From NCBI GenBank assembly GCA_946407015.1, contig CAMJML010000012.1, forward strand, positions 1 through 64,000: a stretch of 64,000 bases of DNA, read 5' to 3'. The notes below the pieces were generated by a model. The model worked only from the letters and a program-made list of their open reading frames with translations. It made no database searches and was not told the DNA's origin. Positions 7,102 to 17,565 of this stretch are shown here, one piece after another. The DNA is from an uncultured Selenomonadales bacterium. GTDB lineage: Bacteria; Bacillota; Negativicutes; DSM-1736; Dendrosporobacteraceae. Position numbers and translations under genes: made by a program. The first letter of the stretch is position 1; each line of letters begins with the position of its first letter.

Positions 7102-8391
7102 ATGAAAGTAACCGCGGAAAGAATAGACAATCATAAAGTCGTTTTAGAAATGGAAGTTCCACAGGTAGAAGTAGCTAAAGCATTAGAAAAAGCCTATGCA
7201 AGAATGGCAAATAAAGTCAATATACCAGGTTTCCGCAAAGGAAAAACTCCTCGCAATATCTTAGAAATGCGCATTGGCAAACAAGCTTTATTAGATGAAG
7301 CATTTGATATTCTTGCACCAACTGCATATAATAAAGCGTTAGCTGATGAAAAAATCCAGCCCGTAGGCCGCCCGGAAATTGAAGTCGTTACTTTGGCTGA
7401 GGACCAGCCGCTGGTATTTAAAGCGACCGTTGTGAAAAAGCCAGAAATCGAACTGGGTGAATATAAAGGCCTAAAGGTAGCAAAAGATCCGGTTGTTGTG
7501 ACTGATGAGCAAATTCAAACTCAAATTGACGGCTTATTAGATCACAATGCTAAAATGGTTGTGGTGGAAGGCGCTGCTTTGGAAAACGGTGACTTTGCGG
7601 TTATTGACTTCGAAGGCTTTATTGACGGAATTCCATTTAGCGGTGGCGAAGGCAAAGGCTATCCGTTGCAATTGGGATCAGGAAGTTTCATTCCAGGTTT
7701 TGAAGAGCAATTATTGGGAGCAAAAGCTGGTGAAGAACGTGAAGTCAATGTAAGCTTCCCGGAAGACTATCATGTTAAAGAATTAGCAGGCAAAGCATCT
7801 GTATTCAAAGTAAAAGTTCATGATGTTAAACGAAAAGAACTTCCTGCACTGGATGATGATTTTGCCAAAGACGTTAGCGAGTTTGATACTGTAGAGGAAT
7901 TAAAGGCCGACATCAAGAATAAATTAGAACAAACTGCCCAGGAGAAGGCTGAGCGTGATTTCCGCACCGCTGTTGTCAAACAGGCTGTAGAAAATGCAAC
8001 TGTTGACATCCCTGATTTGATGGTGGAAGAGCGTATTGACCATATGATCGAGGAATTGGACATCAGCTTGCAAAATCGTGGAATGAAGCTTGAAAATTAT
8101 TTGCAATATGCTAATATGGACATAAATACATTACGTGAAAATTATCGTGAGGCAGCCTTACTCAATGTAAAAACTGATTTAATGCTGGAAGCGGTGGCTA
8201 AAGCAGAGAACCTTGAAGTAAAACCAGAAGATATGGAAGTTGAGGTTCTTGCAATGGCTCAAGCTTATGGTGCTTCACCAGAGCAAGTCAGCAAAATTAT
8301 TCGTGAGCAAGGGCGTATTGGTGATTTAGCTGCTTCAGTATTGCGTAAAAAAGCTGCGCAACTGATTATTGATCAGGTTGAGAAAGAATAA
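7102..8391 (+). CDS. tig: Trigger factor, ribosome-associated chaperone/prolyl isomerase
   Basis: A 429-aa protein of standard length. The N-terminal ribosome-binding domain carries the signature GFRKGKTPRNI (about residues 43-53). An FKBP-type isomerase domain spans about 160-245 (DFAVIDFEGFIDG, GSGSFIPGFEEQLLGAK), and a helical C-terminal substrate-binding domain follows. It binds nascent chains at the ribosome exit. GGGAGG lies 11 bases before the ATG. The tig-clpP-clpX order is widely conserved and couples folding with proteolysis. Confidence 0.98.
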   Translation: MKVTAERIDNHKVVLEMEVPQVEVAKALEKAYARMANKVNIPGFRKGKTPRNILEMRIGKQALLDEAFDILAPTAYNKALADEKIQPVGRPEIEVVTLAEDQPLVFKATVVKKPEIELGEYKGLKVAKDPVVVTDEQIQTQIDGLLDHNAKMVVVEGAALENGDFAVIDFEGFIDGIPFSGGEGKGYPLQLGSGSFIPGFEEQLLGAKAGEEREVNVSFPEDYHVKELAGKASVFKVKVHDVKRKELPALDDDFAKDVSEFDTVEELKADIKNKLEQTAQEKAERDFRTAVVKQAVENATVDIPDLMVEERIDHMIEELDISLQNRGMKLENYLQYANMDINTLRENYREAALLNVKTDLMLEAVAKAENLEVKPEDMEVEVLAMAQAYGASPEQVSKIIREQGRIGDLAASVLRKKAAQLIIDQVEKE

Positions 8392-8441
8392 GTTGCATTA
8401 GGCGAATGAAATACCTACTATAATAAACTGAGGTGGTTTCC

Positions 8442-9047
8442 ATGAATTACGTGCCAATGGTAGTAGAGCAATCTAACCGCGGCGAGCGGGCGTATGACAT
8501 TTATTCGCGCTTATTGAAAGACAGGATTGTTTTTATCGGTGGTCCCATTAACGATCATGTGGCGAATTTGGTAATCGCTCAATTGTTATTCCTGGAATCA
8601 GAAGACCCCGACAAGGATATTCATTTGTATATCAATAGTCCTGGCGGGGTTGTAACAGCAGGTTTGGCGATTTATGATACCATGCAGTATATTAAACCTG
8701 ATGTTTCAACCATTTGTTTAGGATTGGCTGCCAGTATGGGAGCATTGCTTTTGGCGGCGGGCGCTCCAGGCAAGCGCTACGCGCTGCCTTATGCTCGAAT
8801 TATGATTCATCAGCCACTGGGAGGCGCTCAGGGGCAGGCAACCGATATTGAGATCCAAGCCAGAGAAATTTTACGTTTACGGGAAGTCGGTAACGAGATT
8901 CTTGTCCGGCATACAGGGCAACCGCTTGAGCGAATTCAAAATGACACGGAAAGAGATTTCTTTATGTCGAGTGAACAAGCAAAAGAGTATGGGATTATAG
9001 ATTCCGTTATTGTCAGAGGGGAAAAACGTACCGATAGCTCTAAATAG
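8442..9047 (+). CDS. clpP: ATP-dependent Clp protease proteolytic subunit ClpP
   Basis: A 201-aa serine peptidase that forms the double-heptamer barrel used with ClpX. The catalytic triad is visible as Ser98 (LAASMGA), His123 (MIHQPLGG) and Asp172. The ATG at 8442 is chosen because GAGGTGG lies just upstream; an in-frame GTG nine bases earlier sits within that ribosome site. It lies 50 bases after tig and 12 before clpX. Confidence 0.98.
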   Translation: MNYVPMVVEQSNRGERAYDIYSRLLKDRIVFIGGPINDHVANLVIAQLLFLESEDPDKDIHLYINSPGGVVTAGLAIYDTMQYIKPDVSTICLGLAASMGALLLAAGAPGKRYALPYARIMIHQPLGGAQGQATDIEIQAREILRLREVGNEILVRHTGQPLERIQNDTERDFFMSSEQAKEYGIIDSVIVRGEKRTDSSK

Positions 9048-9059
9048 AGAGGTGATAGT

Positions 9060-10322
9060 ATGTTAAAGTTTGGGGATGACAAAGGTCAACTAAAGTGTTC
9101 ATTTTGCGGTAAGTTACAGGAGCAAGTAAAAAAACTAGTTGCTGGTCCAGGCGTATATATTTGTGATGAATGTATCGAACTGTGCAATGAGATCATAGAA
9201 GAAGAACTCAGTGAAGATATCGATATGGAGCTTAAGGAAATTCCCAAACCTAAAGAAATAAAGGACATACTTGATCAGTATGTTATTGGTCAGGATCAAG
9301 CCAAAAAGACACTATCTGTTGCGGTTTACAATCATTACAAACGTATTAATCTTGGCACTAAGATGGATGACGTAGAACTGCAAAAGTCTAATATTGTCAT
9401 GCTTGGCCCGACAGGTAGTGGTAAGACTTTACTTGCACAAACACTGGCTAAGATATTAAATGTCCCATTTGCTATTGCTGATGCTACCTCTTTGACAGAA
9501 GCCGGCTATGTAGGCGAAGATGTTGAAAATATTCTTTTGAAGCTTATTCAATCAGCTGATTATGATGTGGAAAAGGCCGAGAAAGGTATTGTATATATTG
9601 ACGAAATTGATAAAATTGCTCGCAAGTCGGAAAATCCGTCGATTACCCGTGATGTTTCCGGCGAAGGTGTGCAACAAGCTTTGTTAAAAATTCTTGAAGG
9701 TACGGTTGCCAGTGTACCGCCGCAAGGTGGTCGCAAGCATCCGCACCAAGAATTTATTCAAATTGATACCACGAATATTTTGTTTATTTGCGGCGGAGCT
9801 TTTGATGGAATTGAGAAAATCATTGGTTCCCGTACTGGCAAAAAGACAATGGGCTTTGGCTCTGAAGTGGTCAGCAAAGAGAAAAAGAAATTGGGCGATG
9901 TTTTAAAGAACATATTGCCTGAAGACTTGTTGAAATTCGGTCTTATTCCCGAATTTGTCGGACGTCTGCCTGTCATTGTCACGCTTGATGCCTTGGATGA
10001 AGATGCGCTGATCCGGATTTTGCAAGAACCAAAGAATGCGCTCATCAAACAATATCAAAAGTTCCTGGATATGGATAATGTCCAATTGGAATTTAAAGAA
10101 GAAGCGTTGCGTGCTATTGCGCAAGAGGCTTTGAAAAGAAATACCGGTGCACGGGGGTTACGTGCCATTATTGAGGGAATTATGTGCAATGTCATGTACG
10201 AAGTTCCGTCAAGAACGGATGTCACGAAATGCACGGTTACGAAGGAAGTCGTTTTGACTAAAGAAGAACCTATTCTTTGCACAATAGACCGTAAGAATAA
10301 GAAAAAAGAAGAATCGGCATAA
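9060..10322 (+). CDS. clpX: ATP-dependent Clp protease ATP-binding subunit ClpX
   Basis: A 420-aa AAA+ unfoldase that recognises tagged substrates and feeds them to ClpP. The N-terminal zinc-binding domain has CSFCGK and CDECIELC. The AAA+ core has Walker A GPTGSGKT, Walker [10 protein letters not shown] and the pore loop in AGYVGEDVE. The C-terminal lid is complete. GAGAGGTGATAGT before the ATG provides the ribosome site. It is the last gene of the tig operon and is followed by a strong terminator. Confidence 0.98.
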   Translation: MLKFGDDKGQLKCSFCGKLQEQVKKLVAGPGVYICDECIELCNEIIEEELSEDIDMELKEIPKPKEIKDILDQYVIGQDQAKKTLSVAVYNHYKRINLGTKMDDVELQKSNIVMLGPTGSGKTLLAQTLAKILNVPFAIADATSLTEAGYVGEDVENILLKLIQSADYDVEKAEKGIVYIDEIDKIARKSENPSITRDVSGEGVQQALLKILEGTVASVPPQGGRKHPHQEFIQIDTTNILFICGGAFDGIEKIIGSRTGKKTMGFGSEVVSKEKKKLGDVLKNILPEDLLKFGLIPEFVGRLPVIVTLDALDEDALIRILQEPKNALIKQYQKFLDMDNVQLEFKEEALRAIAQEALKRNTGARGLRAIIEGIMCNVMYEVPSRTDVTKCTVTKEVVLTKEEPILCTIDRKNKKKEESA

Positions 10323-10354
10323 AAACAAGGGAGAAAATTCTCCCTTGTTTTTTT
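10321..10354 (+). terminator. Intrinsic terminator after clpX
   Basis: Stem AAACAAGGGAGAA/TTCTCCCTTGTTT with a short loop and a seven-T tract, overlapping the clpX stop region. Confidence 0.92.
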
Positions 10355-10407
10355 ATGCTATCCGAAGATGATCGGATATAATAACTACTGACATGGCATG
10401 AATATAG

Positions 10408-10436
10408 TTGACAATAATTCACTGAATGAATAGTTT
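10408..10436 (+). promoter_or_regulatory. Candidate promoter of lonB
   Basis: -35 TTGACA (10408-10413), 17-bp spacer, then a weak -10 TAGTTT (10431-10436), about 80 bases before lonB. In other spore formers lonB is driven by forespore sigma factors, so a different promoter may be used. Confidence 0.35.
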
Positions 10437-10515
10437 TTTACCAGGATAAAATTGTTTTGGCGGTTCATACTAGAAAAGTAATCACAGGTTTAAAGAGAGG
10501 AGGTTTTGTGTCAAA

Positions 10516-12222
10516 GTGGATTATGCCGTAAATATTATCACATTTATTCAATTCTTTTTTGCGATTGTGATTGGGCTGTACTTTTTAAATTTGCTCAAGT
10601 CGCAGCAAGGCAACAAAGTAGCCATCGACCGGGAGTCGCGCAAAGAAATGGATAAATTACAGCGTCTGCGCGAAATATCGTTAACAGAACCTTTGGCTGA
10701 AAAGACGCGACCTTCAACTTTTGCCGAGATCGTTGGACAGGAGGAGGGATTAAAAGCTTTACGAGCTGCGCTGTGCGGTACCAACCCACAGCATGTTTTA
10801 ATCTACGGACCGCCAGGAGTCGGCAAGACGGCAGCAGCCCGGCTGGTATTGGAGGAAGCTAAACGCCATCCGTTATCGCCTTTTGCCGATGCTGCAAAAT
10901 TTATTGAGATGGATGCCACAACAGCCAGATTTGATGAGCGGGGAATTGCGGATCCACTGATCGGTACGGTTCATGATCCTATTTATCAAGGCGCAGGCGC
11001 GATGGGGGTTGCAGGAATTCCCCAGCCCAAACCAGGTGCAGTAACCAAAGCCCACGGGGGTATTTTGTTTATCGATGAAATTGGCGAACTGCATAATATT
11101 CAGATGAATAAGCTGCTTAAGGTACTGGAAGACCGGAAAGTATTTTTAGAAAGCTCCTACTATAATAGCGAAGATACCAATATTCCTACTCATATTCACG
11201 ACATTTTTCAAAATGGACTTCCGGCTGATTTTAGGTTGGTGGGAGCTACCACCAGAACACCTCAGGATATTACGCCAGCCATTCGCTCACGTTGTGTCGA
11301 AATATTTTTTCGCCAATTGCTACCAGACGAAATCAGCTTAATTTGCCGGAATGCAGCTAAGAAAATTGATTTTAGCATCACCGATGATGCGATTAATGTG
11401 GTGAAGAATTATGCGACAAACGGCCGTGATGCAGTCAATATTATTCAAATATCAGCCGGTATTGCATTAAATGAACGGGGAAAATCCATTGTTGCCGATG
11501 ATGTGGAATGGGTCGTTAATTTCGGTCAGTATAGTCCACGTCCGGACAAAAAGATTCCGGCGATACCGCAAGTTGGTTTTGTCAACGGCTTAGCGGTTTA
11601 CGGTGCTAATATTGGTACGTTAATGGAAATTGAAGTATCGGCTGTTCAAAATCTTTTTGGTAACGGAAAACTTACTGTTACTGGTGTTGTTGACGAAGAA
11701 GAAATTGGTTCTCCAGGTCGGACCATTCGCCGGAAAAGCATGGCCAAAGGATCTGTGGAAAACGTACTGACCGTTCTGTCCAATCATTATAAGATCAACT
11801 TTCAGAAATATGATATCCATGTGAATTTCCCTGGAGGTGGTCCTATTGATGGGCCTTCAGCCGGAATTACAATGGCTGTGGCCATATTATCCGCGATTAA
11901 AAATATTGCCGTTGATAATAAAATTGCGATGACAGGTGAAATTTCTATCCGGGGATTTGTTAAGCCGGTTGGCGGGGTAAGTGCCAAGATCGCGGCTGCA
12001 AAGCAGGCCGGTGCGGTAAAAGTACTGATTCCCAAAGAAAACTGGCAGGAGATTTATAAAAACAGCGGAGTAGAAGTGATTCCAATTGAAACCGTCGATG
12101 AAGCCATTGAACATGCTTTGATGGGTGAAAGCAATATACGTTCTTTAGATGCAGGTGTTAATCAGCCTGATTTACTGACTGCCACAGGTGTAAATCTACA
12201 TATGGCAGGAGTAAAACCTTGA
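10516..12222 (+). CDS. lonB: ATP-dependent protease LonB
   Basis: A 568-aa membrane-anchored Lon-family protease. It has one N-terminal transmembrane helix (about 6-27), AAA+ Walker A GPPGVGKT (98-105) and Walker B ILFIDEIGEL, then a Lon protease domain with the catalytic Ser in GPIDGPSAG and the catalytic Lys in KPVGGVSAK. It lacks the long LonA N-terminal domain. In Bacillus, LonB acts in the forespore during sporulation. GTG start, AGGAGG 11 bases upstream. It is followed by a terminator shared with the convergent FtsH-like gene. Confidence 0.95.
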   Translation: MDYAVNIITFIQFFFAIVIGLYFLNLLKSQQGNKVAIDRESRKEMDKLQRLREISLTEPLAEKTRPSTFAEIVGQEEGLKALRAALCGTNPQHVLIYGPPGVGKTAAARLVLEEAKRHPLSPFADAAKFIEMDATTARFDERGIADPLIGTVHDPIYQGAGAMGVAGIPQPKPGAVTKAHGGILFIDEIGELHNIQMNKLLKVLEDRKVFLESSYYNSEDTNIPTHIHDIFQNGLPADFRLVGATTRTPQDITPAIRSRCVEIFFRQLLPDEISLICRNAAKKIDFSITDDAINVVKNYATNGRDAVNIIQISAGIALNERGKSIVADDVEWVVNFGQYSPRPDKKIPAIPQVGFVNGLAVYGANIGTLMEIEVSAVQNLFGNGKLTVTGVVDEEEIGSPGRTIRRKSMAKGSVENVLTVLSNHYKINFQKYDIHVNFPGGGPIDGPSAGITMAVAILSAIKNIAVDNKIAMTGEISIRGFVKPVGGVSAKIAAAKQAGAVKVLIPKENWQEIYKNSGVEVIPIETVDEAIEHALMGESNIRSLDAGVNQPDLLTATGVNLHMAGVKP

Positions 12223-12237
12223 CCTTCTCTAAATAGC

Positions 12238-12275
12238 AAAAATCGACATTCGAATGTCTCGAATGTCGATTTTTA
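12238..12275. terminator. Bidirectional terminator between lonB and the ftsH-like gene
   Basis: Stem AATCGACATTCGA/TCGAATGTCGATT extended by A and T runs on the two sides, 5-nt loop. It lies between convergent stops. Confidence 0.9.
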
Positions 12276-12278
12276 TAA

Positions 12279-13796
12279 TTACAAAGCCGTTTGCAAATCA
12301 AATTCTTGGTCAAAAGGCCGTTCTTGGCCTAACAATTGACGAAACTCATTGCCTGTAATGCATTCGTCACGCAGTAACAATTGAGTAATGTCCGCTAAAA
12401 ACTGTTTGTGCTCCAGCAAAGTATTGCGTACTTGTGTCTCGATCTCTTTAAGCATCTCGGTCATAGTGGTATGAAGCAATTCTTGAGGGATGTCGTCAGG
12501 CGATATGATGCCAAGACTTGACATACCGCCAAAGATAATTTGCTTGCTATAGTCGACCGCAGCCTTAAAATCACTTCCGGCACCGCTGCTGCGATTACCA
12601 AAGTGCAATTCCTCCGCAATAGCACCTGCTAAAGCAACAGCGATTTTTCCTTTGATATAATCTAATGTATATAAATAGATATCGTCAGCCTGGGTTTGCC
12701 GCACATAACCGAGGGCAATACTGCGGGAAGCAACGTTGATAGAAGCAACTGAGCCTGGCATGGTTAATTCACTCAACAGGGCATGGCCGGCTTCGTGAAT
12801 GGCAATCCGCTGTTTCTCTGCCGTGCTGGGAATACGATCCAGCTTTTCTCCCATGAGAACTTTTTCAATCGCATTTTTAAAGTGGCTGGAAGTGATTTCA
12901 GCAAGGTTATCCCGCAAGGCCATAATGGCGGCTTCGTTGGTTACACTTTCTAAGTGAGCTCCCGAAAACCCAAAAGTATCTGCGGCAATTCCTTCAAGTC
13001 TCACATCGGCTGCCAAAGGCTTGTTGCGAGTATGAAGCTCCAATATACGCAACCGGCCAATTTTGTCCGGTAAATCCACTCTTACCTGCCGATCAAAACG
13101 TCCCGGCCGCAATAGCGCTGGGTCCAGGATATCGACACGGTTCGTTGCCGCAACCAATAAAATCCGCACATCGTCGCTGCCCGATAAACCATCCATTTGT
13201 ACGAGAAGCTCATTTAATGTCTGGTCATATTCCAAGTTGCTGTTAGCTTGACCACGCTTACCGCCTAATACTTCAATTTCATCAATAAATATTACGGCAC
13301 TTGTTTTTTTTGCTTGTCTGGCTTGCTGCTTTGCCTGACCAAATAACTGCCGAATGCGTTGAGCACCGACGCCAACATACATTTCTACAAACTCTGAGCC
13401 ACTGGCCGCAACAAAGGCGGAGTCGGTAAACTGAGCGGCTGCTTTAGCTAGCAAAGTTTTACCGGTTCCAGGTGGCCCGTTTAATAGAATGCCCTTCAGA
13501 GGGCGAATGCCAAGCTGATTGAGGCGTTCGGCATCTTTAATAAATTCAAGGGCTTCCCGCAATTCATTTTTAGCAACTTCTTGACCGCCGATATCATCAA
13601 AATGAATCAATTTGCCGGAAGTTTCTTTTTTGGCTAGTGCTGCAAAAGATTTTCCGCCAAAACGGGATTTGTTTAGGAAAATAAAAGCGCTGATCATGGC
13701 GATAAAAAATATGACCGGGATCACGTCATAGCCTTGAACTGCAAAAAACAGCAGTAGTCCGCCAAGTATTCCGGTAGCCACATCTAAGTGACGCAT
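12279..13796 (-). CDS. Short FtsH-like AAA+ zinc metalloprotease
   Basis: A 505-aa FtsH-type protease. Walker A GPPGTGKT (107-114), Walker B VIFIDEIE (168-175), the second region of homology (ATNRVDILDPALLRPGRFDR, 217-236), the zinc site HEAGH (334-338) and the third ligand Asp409 are all present, so it should be active. It is shorter than housekeeping FtsH (about 600-650 aa). Residues ~8-41 hold one or two hydrophobic segments with almost no extracytoplasmic domain between them. The ATG abuts the stop of the upstream membrane protein (TAA then ATG), with GGAGGTGA inside that gene. I treat it as a specialised paralogue. Confidence 0.9.
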   Translation of the reverse strand: MRHLDVATGILGGLLLFFAVQGYDVIPVIFFIAMISAFIFLNKSRFGGKSFAALAKKETSGKLIHFDDIGGQEVAKNELREALEFIKDAERLNQLGIRPLKGILLNGPPGTGKTLLAKAAAQFTDSAFVAASGSEFVEMYVGVGAQRIRQLFGQAKQQARQAKKTSAVIFIDEIEVLGGKRGQANSNLEYDQTLNELLVQMDGLSGSDDVRILLVAATNRVDILDPALLRPGRFDRQVRVDLPDKIGRLRILELHTRNKPLAADVRLEGIAADTFGFSGAHLESVTNEAAIMALRDNLAEITSSHFKNAIEKVLMGEKLDRIPSTAEKQRIAIHEAGHALLSELTMPGSVASINVASRSIALGYVRQTQADDIYLYTLDYIKGKIAVALAGAIAEELHFGNRSSGAGSDFKAAVDYSKQIIFGGMSSLGIISPDDIPQELLHTTMTEMLKEIETQVRNTLLEHKQFLADITQLLLRDECITGNEFRQLLGQERPFDQEFDLQTAL

Positions 13797-14333
13797 TTAC
13801 TTCACCTCCGGTTCTGGCTGCCTGGGAGTGATGATATACATTTCACCATTCGTATTGCTTAATTGTAAATAGACATTTTTGGCATCAACAAAAATTTGGG
13901 CTGTGATACCGCTGGCATCTGCCGTGGTTTTAATGCGTTCAGCCATCAATCCGAAATTGCCAGTAAAAATGGCCTCTTGAATGTAGTAATGAATAGTATA
14001 GTATAGATGTTCTAATTCGGGAGTGCGTGAATCATTTACCGTTATCTTATATTTCTTGTGCCCTAAAACATTAAAAATACGATCGTTTAGTGCTTTATAA
14101 GTGGCTTGTAGATTGCTTACATGATTCAACGTCACATTTACTCTAACGAAAGGGTCATTTTGCGCATTTTTTTCCAATACAGCCGACTCAACGCCATCAA
14201 TTCCCTTAGCGATTTGTGACATTGGTTTTGCAATAGCAAATTGTTGCCATAAAAATTGTCCGCCAAAGAGTATGGAGAGGGTCACAATAATGGTAATTAC
14301 CACAATTGACCAACGATAATTTTGCCAATTCAT
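13797..14333 (-). CDS. Single-pass membrane protein coupled to the FtsH-like protease
   Basis: A 178-aa protein of unrecognised family. It has one N-terminal transmembrane segment at about 8-30, then about 145 residues predicted outside the cytoplasm, with no cysteine and no catalytic motif I recognise. Its stop directly abuts the protease start, implying translational coupling and roughly equal dosage. Since the protease lacks the usual FtsH extracytoplasmic domain, this protein may supply it in trans or act as an adaptor. That role is inferred. Confidence 0.75.
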   Translation of the reverse strand: MNWQNYRWSIVVITIIVTLSILFGGQFLWQQFAIAKPMSQIAKGIDGVESAVLEKNAQNDPFVRVNVTLNHVSNLQATYKALNDRIFNVLGHKKYKITVNDSRTPELEHLYYTIHYYIQEAIFTGNFGLMAERIKTTADASGITAQIFVDAKNVYLQLSNTNGEMYIITPRQPEPEVK

Positions 14334-14549
14334 GTGGTGTCCTCCTTCTAAATATGAAGCGGGGATGGAGTTTTAGTTAACATAATAATTATATCATCAG
14401 GGAATTTATTGTGCAAAGACAAAATTTTGGCGTATTTTTTGGCTAATGATGCCATCATTAAAGGATTTCGTGCTTGTCATAAGAATATTTATATTTACCG
14501 GCGTTGAAACTAACTATGAATTTTAGGAACTCAAAAGGAGGCTATACAC

Positions 14550-16871
14550 ATGGCAAAGAGACGTACAATTCCACTACTGCCGCTTCGAGGCATTTTGGTA
14601 TTTCCATATATGATTATTCATCTCGATGTGGGACGGGAAAAATCGATCAGCGCTTTGGAAGAAGCCATGGTGCATGACCGGATGATTATGCTGGCGACTC
14701 AGATGGATGCCCAAAATGATAAACCCGAGCCTGAGGATATCTTTAATATTGGGACAGTTGCCGAAATCAAACAATTGCTTAAACTACCAGGCGGTACAAT
14801 TCGTGTTCTAGTAGAAGGGTTGCACCGGGCCGAAATTACCAAATACAAAGAATTGGAGCCGTTCTATCAAGTCGAAATTACTGAATTTGATGATACTGAT
14901 TCGAAAACTCCGGAGATAGAGGCACTGACCCGTACCGCTGTTCATCAATTCGAACAGTGGGTAAAACTAAGTAAGAAAATTCCGCCCGAAACACTGGTTT
15001 CGGTTGTTGTGGTTGAAGAACCGGGACGTTTAAGTGATTTGATTGCCAGCCATTTATCATTGAAAATTGAAGATAAGCAATCTTTGCTGGATGCAGTAGA
15101 CATTAAAGACAGGCTGGAGACACTTTGCGAAATTCTTGGCCGGGAAATGGAAATTCTCGAATTAGAGAAGAAGATCAATGTTCGCGTTCGCAAACAAATG
15201 GAAAAGACGCAGAAAGAGTATTATCTACGGGAACAATTGAAAGCTATTCAGAAAGAATTAGGCGAAAAAGATGATCGGACCTCGGAAGTGGCTGAGTACC
15301 GTGATCGTCTAAAAGAGCAAAATTTCCCGCCAGAAGTTGCTGAAAAGATTACAAAAGAAATTGAACGTCTGGAAAAGATGCCGCCGATGGTAGCGGAAAG
15401 CGGAGTCATCCGGACATACCTTGATTGGCTGTTTGCTTTACCGTGGGCAAAACAGACTGAAGACAGCTTAGATATTCTGAACGCTCAAACCATTCTTGAT
15501 GAAGATCATTATGGGTTGGAAAAAGTAAAGGAACGTATTTTAGAGTATTTATCGATTCGCAAACTGACTGAGACCATGAAAGGGCCTATTCTTTGTCTAG
15601 TTGGTCCTCCGGGTGTAGGAAAGACTTCTTTAGCTCGATCCATCGCGCGGTCAATGGACCGGAAGTTTGTCCGGGTCTCATTAGGGGGTGTGAGGGATGA
15701 AGCGGAAATCCGTGGTCATCGCCGTACTTATGTTGGTGCCCTGCCAGGACGGATTATTCAAGGAATGAGGACGGCTGATTCAAAGAATCCCGTATTCTTG
15801 CTGGACGAGATTGATAAGATGAGTGCCGATTTTCGTGGTGATCCTTCGGCAGCACTCTTAGAAGTGCTCGATCCGGAACAAAACAATACCTTTAGTGATC
15901 ATTATGTGGAAGTGCCTTTTGATTTATCACGGGTGCTTTGGGTGGTTACTGCCAATGTCATGCATAATATTCCCCGGCCTCTTTTGGACCGGATGGAAGT
16001 GATTCATATTGCAGGCTATACCGATGAGGAAAAAGTTCAAATTGCGAAACGCTATCTGATCCAAAAACAAATGCGGGACCATGGGCTCAAAGACAAGCAA
16101 GTGGTCTTTTCTGAAGGCACAATTCAAAAGGTTATCCATGATTATACAAGAGAAGCTGGCGTGCGGAACTTAGAACGGAATATCGCCAGCTTGTGCCGGA
16201 AGTCGGCACGGCAAATTGTACAGGATAAACGTACCAATATTAAAATTACTGCCCAAAATCTGCATACCTTCTTAGGGGCACCTAAATATCGTCAGCGTCA
16301 GGCTGAGGCCAGCAATCAGGTCGGGGTAAGTACCGGGCTTGCCTGGACTGAAGTGGGTGGTGATGTCCTGCCGACAGAGGTTTCCATATTAAAAGGCAAA
16401 GGAAAACTCATCCTAACAGGCCAACTGGGCGAAGTCATGCGCGAGTCAGCTCAGGCCGGTTTAAGCTATATCCGCGGCAAGGCTCCTGACCTGGGAATTG
16501 ATCTTGAGTTTTATGAAAATAATGATATTCACATTCACTTGCCTGAAGGAGCTATTCCAAAAGACGGACCATCGGCAGGTATCACCATGGCAACCGCCGT
16601 AGTTTCAGCCCTCACAGCCAAGCCTGTCCGCAATGATTTAGCTATGACAGGTGAAATTACGCTGCGCGGGCGGGTGTTGCCGGTTGGCGGCATTAAGGAA
16701 AAGGTGCTGGCAGCACATCGGGTTGGCATTAAAAAGATTATTTTGCCAAAAGAGAATAAGCGTGACATGGATGATATTCCGAACAATGTCAAACGGAGCT
16801 TAGAATTTGTTCTTGTCGAACATATGGATGAAGTATTACAACACGCCTTGGTGAATCCGAATGGTGGCTGA
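14550..16871 (+). CDS. lon: ATP-dependent protease La (LonA)
   Basis: A 773-aa soluble Lon protease of normal length. It has an N-terminal substrate-binding LAN domain (1-~200), a coiled-coil middle (~200-270), AAA+ Walker A GPPGVGKT near 354 and Walker [11 protein letters not shown], and a C-terminal serine-lysine protease domain with [11 protein letters not shown] and the Lys in [10 protein letters not shown]. It degrades misfolded and regulatory proteins. AAAGGAGG lies 9 bases before the ATG. Its end overlaps engB by 11 bases, a pairing common in Firmicutes. Confidence 0.98.
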   Translation: MAKRRTIPLLPLRGILVFPYMIIHLDVGREKSISALEEAMVHDRMIMLATQMDAQNDKPEPEDIFNIGTVAEIKQLLKLPGGTIRVLVEGLHRAEITKYKELEPFYQVEITEFDDTDSKTPEIEALTRTAVHQFEQWVKLSKKIPPETLVSVVVVEEPGRLSDLIASHLSLKIEDKQSLLDAVDIKDRLETLCEILGREMEILELEKKINVRVRKQMEKTQKEYYLREQLKAIQKELGEKDDRTSEVAEYRDRLKEQNFPPEVAEKITKEIERLEKMPPMVAESGVIRTYLDWLFALPWAKQTEDSLDILNAQTILDEDHYGLEKVKERILEYLSIRKLTETMKGPILCLVGPPGVGKTSLARSIARSMDRKFVRVSLGGVRDEAEIRGHRRTYVGALPGRIIQGMRTADSKNPVFLLDEIDKMSADFRGDPSAALLEVLDPEQNNTFSDHYVEVPFDLSRVLWVVTANVMHNIPRPLLDRMEVIHIAGYTDEEKVQIAKRYLIQKQMRDHGLKDKQVVFSEGTIQKVIHDYTREAGVRNLERNIASLCRKSARQIVQDKRTNIKITAQNLHTFLGAPKYRQRQAEASNQVGVSTGLAWTEVGGDVLPTEVSILKGKGKLILTGQLGEVMRESAQAGLSYIRGKAPDLGIDLEFYENNDIHIHLPEGAIPKDGPSAGITMATAVVSALTAKPVRNDLAMTGEITLRGRVLPVGGIKEKVLAAHRVGIKKIILPKENKRDMDDIPNNVKRSLEFVLVEHMDEVLQHALVNPNGG

Positions 16872-17484
16872 GGGTTTGGATATTATTAAAGGAAAATATG
16901 TGGCTTCTGCGGTAAGGATGGATCAATATCCGGAAGGAGACCTTGACGAGATTGTATTTATCGGACGTTCCAATGTTGGTAAGTCGTCGCTTATTAATTC
17001 TTTAAGCCGGCATCATGGTTTGGCAAGGGTGAGCGGTACTCCTGGTAAGACTCAAACCATTAATTTTTATCAATTAACCGCTAAATTTAATGTGGAAGAA
17101 CGGGCTGATTTTTTTCTGGTTGACTTACCCGGCTACGGGTATGCCCGCACCGGACAGTCCAATCGGCGGCAATGGTCTAAGTTTATTGAAGAGTATTTAT
17201 TGAAATCACCCAGATTGAAATTGGTGTGTCAATTGATTGATATTCGCCATTCACCCATGAGCAGTGATATTGAAATGTATAAATGGCTGGTGAGCAATCA
17301 GCTGCCGGTACAGGTTATTACAACAAAAGCGGATAAAATCAGTAAAATGGCTATTCAAAAACACACCGGTATGATAAAGAAAGCGTTAGGAGCAGTTGAA
17401 TCACCGCTGATTGTATATTCATCCACAAAAGGATTAGGACGGCAGGAGTTGCTTGACGTCATTGGTGAAATTTTGCTAAAATAG
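16861..17484 (+). CDS. engB: Ribosome biogenesis GTPase EngB (YsxC/YihA)
   Basis: A 207-aa TRAFAC-class GTPase needed for assembly of the large ribosomal subunit. The G1 motif GRSNVGKS (35-42), G3 DLPGYG (88-93) and G4 TKAD (after VITT) are present. The start lies inside the 3' end of lon and overlaps it by 11 bases, so translation is probably coupled. Confidence 0.96.
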   Translation: MVAEGLDIIKGKYVASAVRMDQYPEGDLDEIVFIGRSNVGKSSLINSLSRHHGLARVSGTPGKTQTINFYQLTAKFNVEERADFFLVDLPGYGYARTGQSNRRQWSKFIEEYLLKSPRLKLVCQLIDIRHSPMSSDIEMYKWLVSNQLPVQVITTKADKISKMAIQKHTGMIKKALGAVESPLIVYSSTKGLGRQELLDVIGEILLK

Positions 17485-17496
17485 AACAAGCCGAAG

Positions 17497-17524
17497 GGAG
17501 ACAGTGATGGGCTGTCTCCTTTTT
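17497..17524 (+). terminator. Intrinsic terminator after engB
   Basis: Stem GGAGACAG/CTGTCTCC with a 7-nt loop and a five-T tract. Confidence 0.9.
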
Positions 17525-17565
17525 GAGTGCTTAAAAATTAACGAGAAGATTAATAGGAGAATGCC

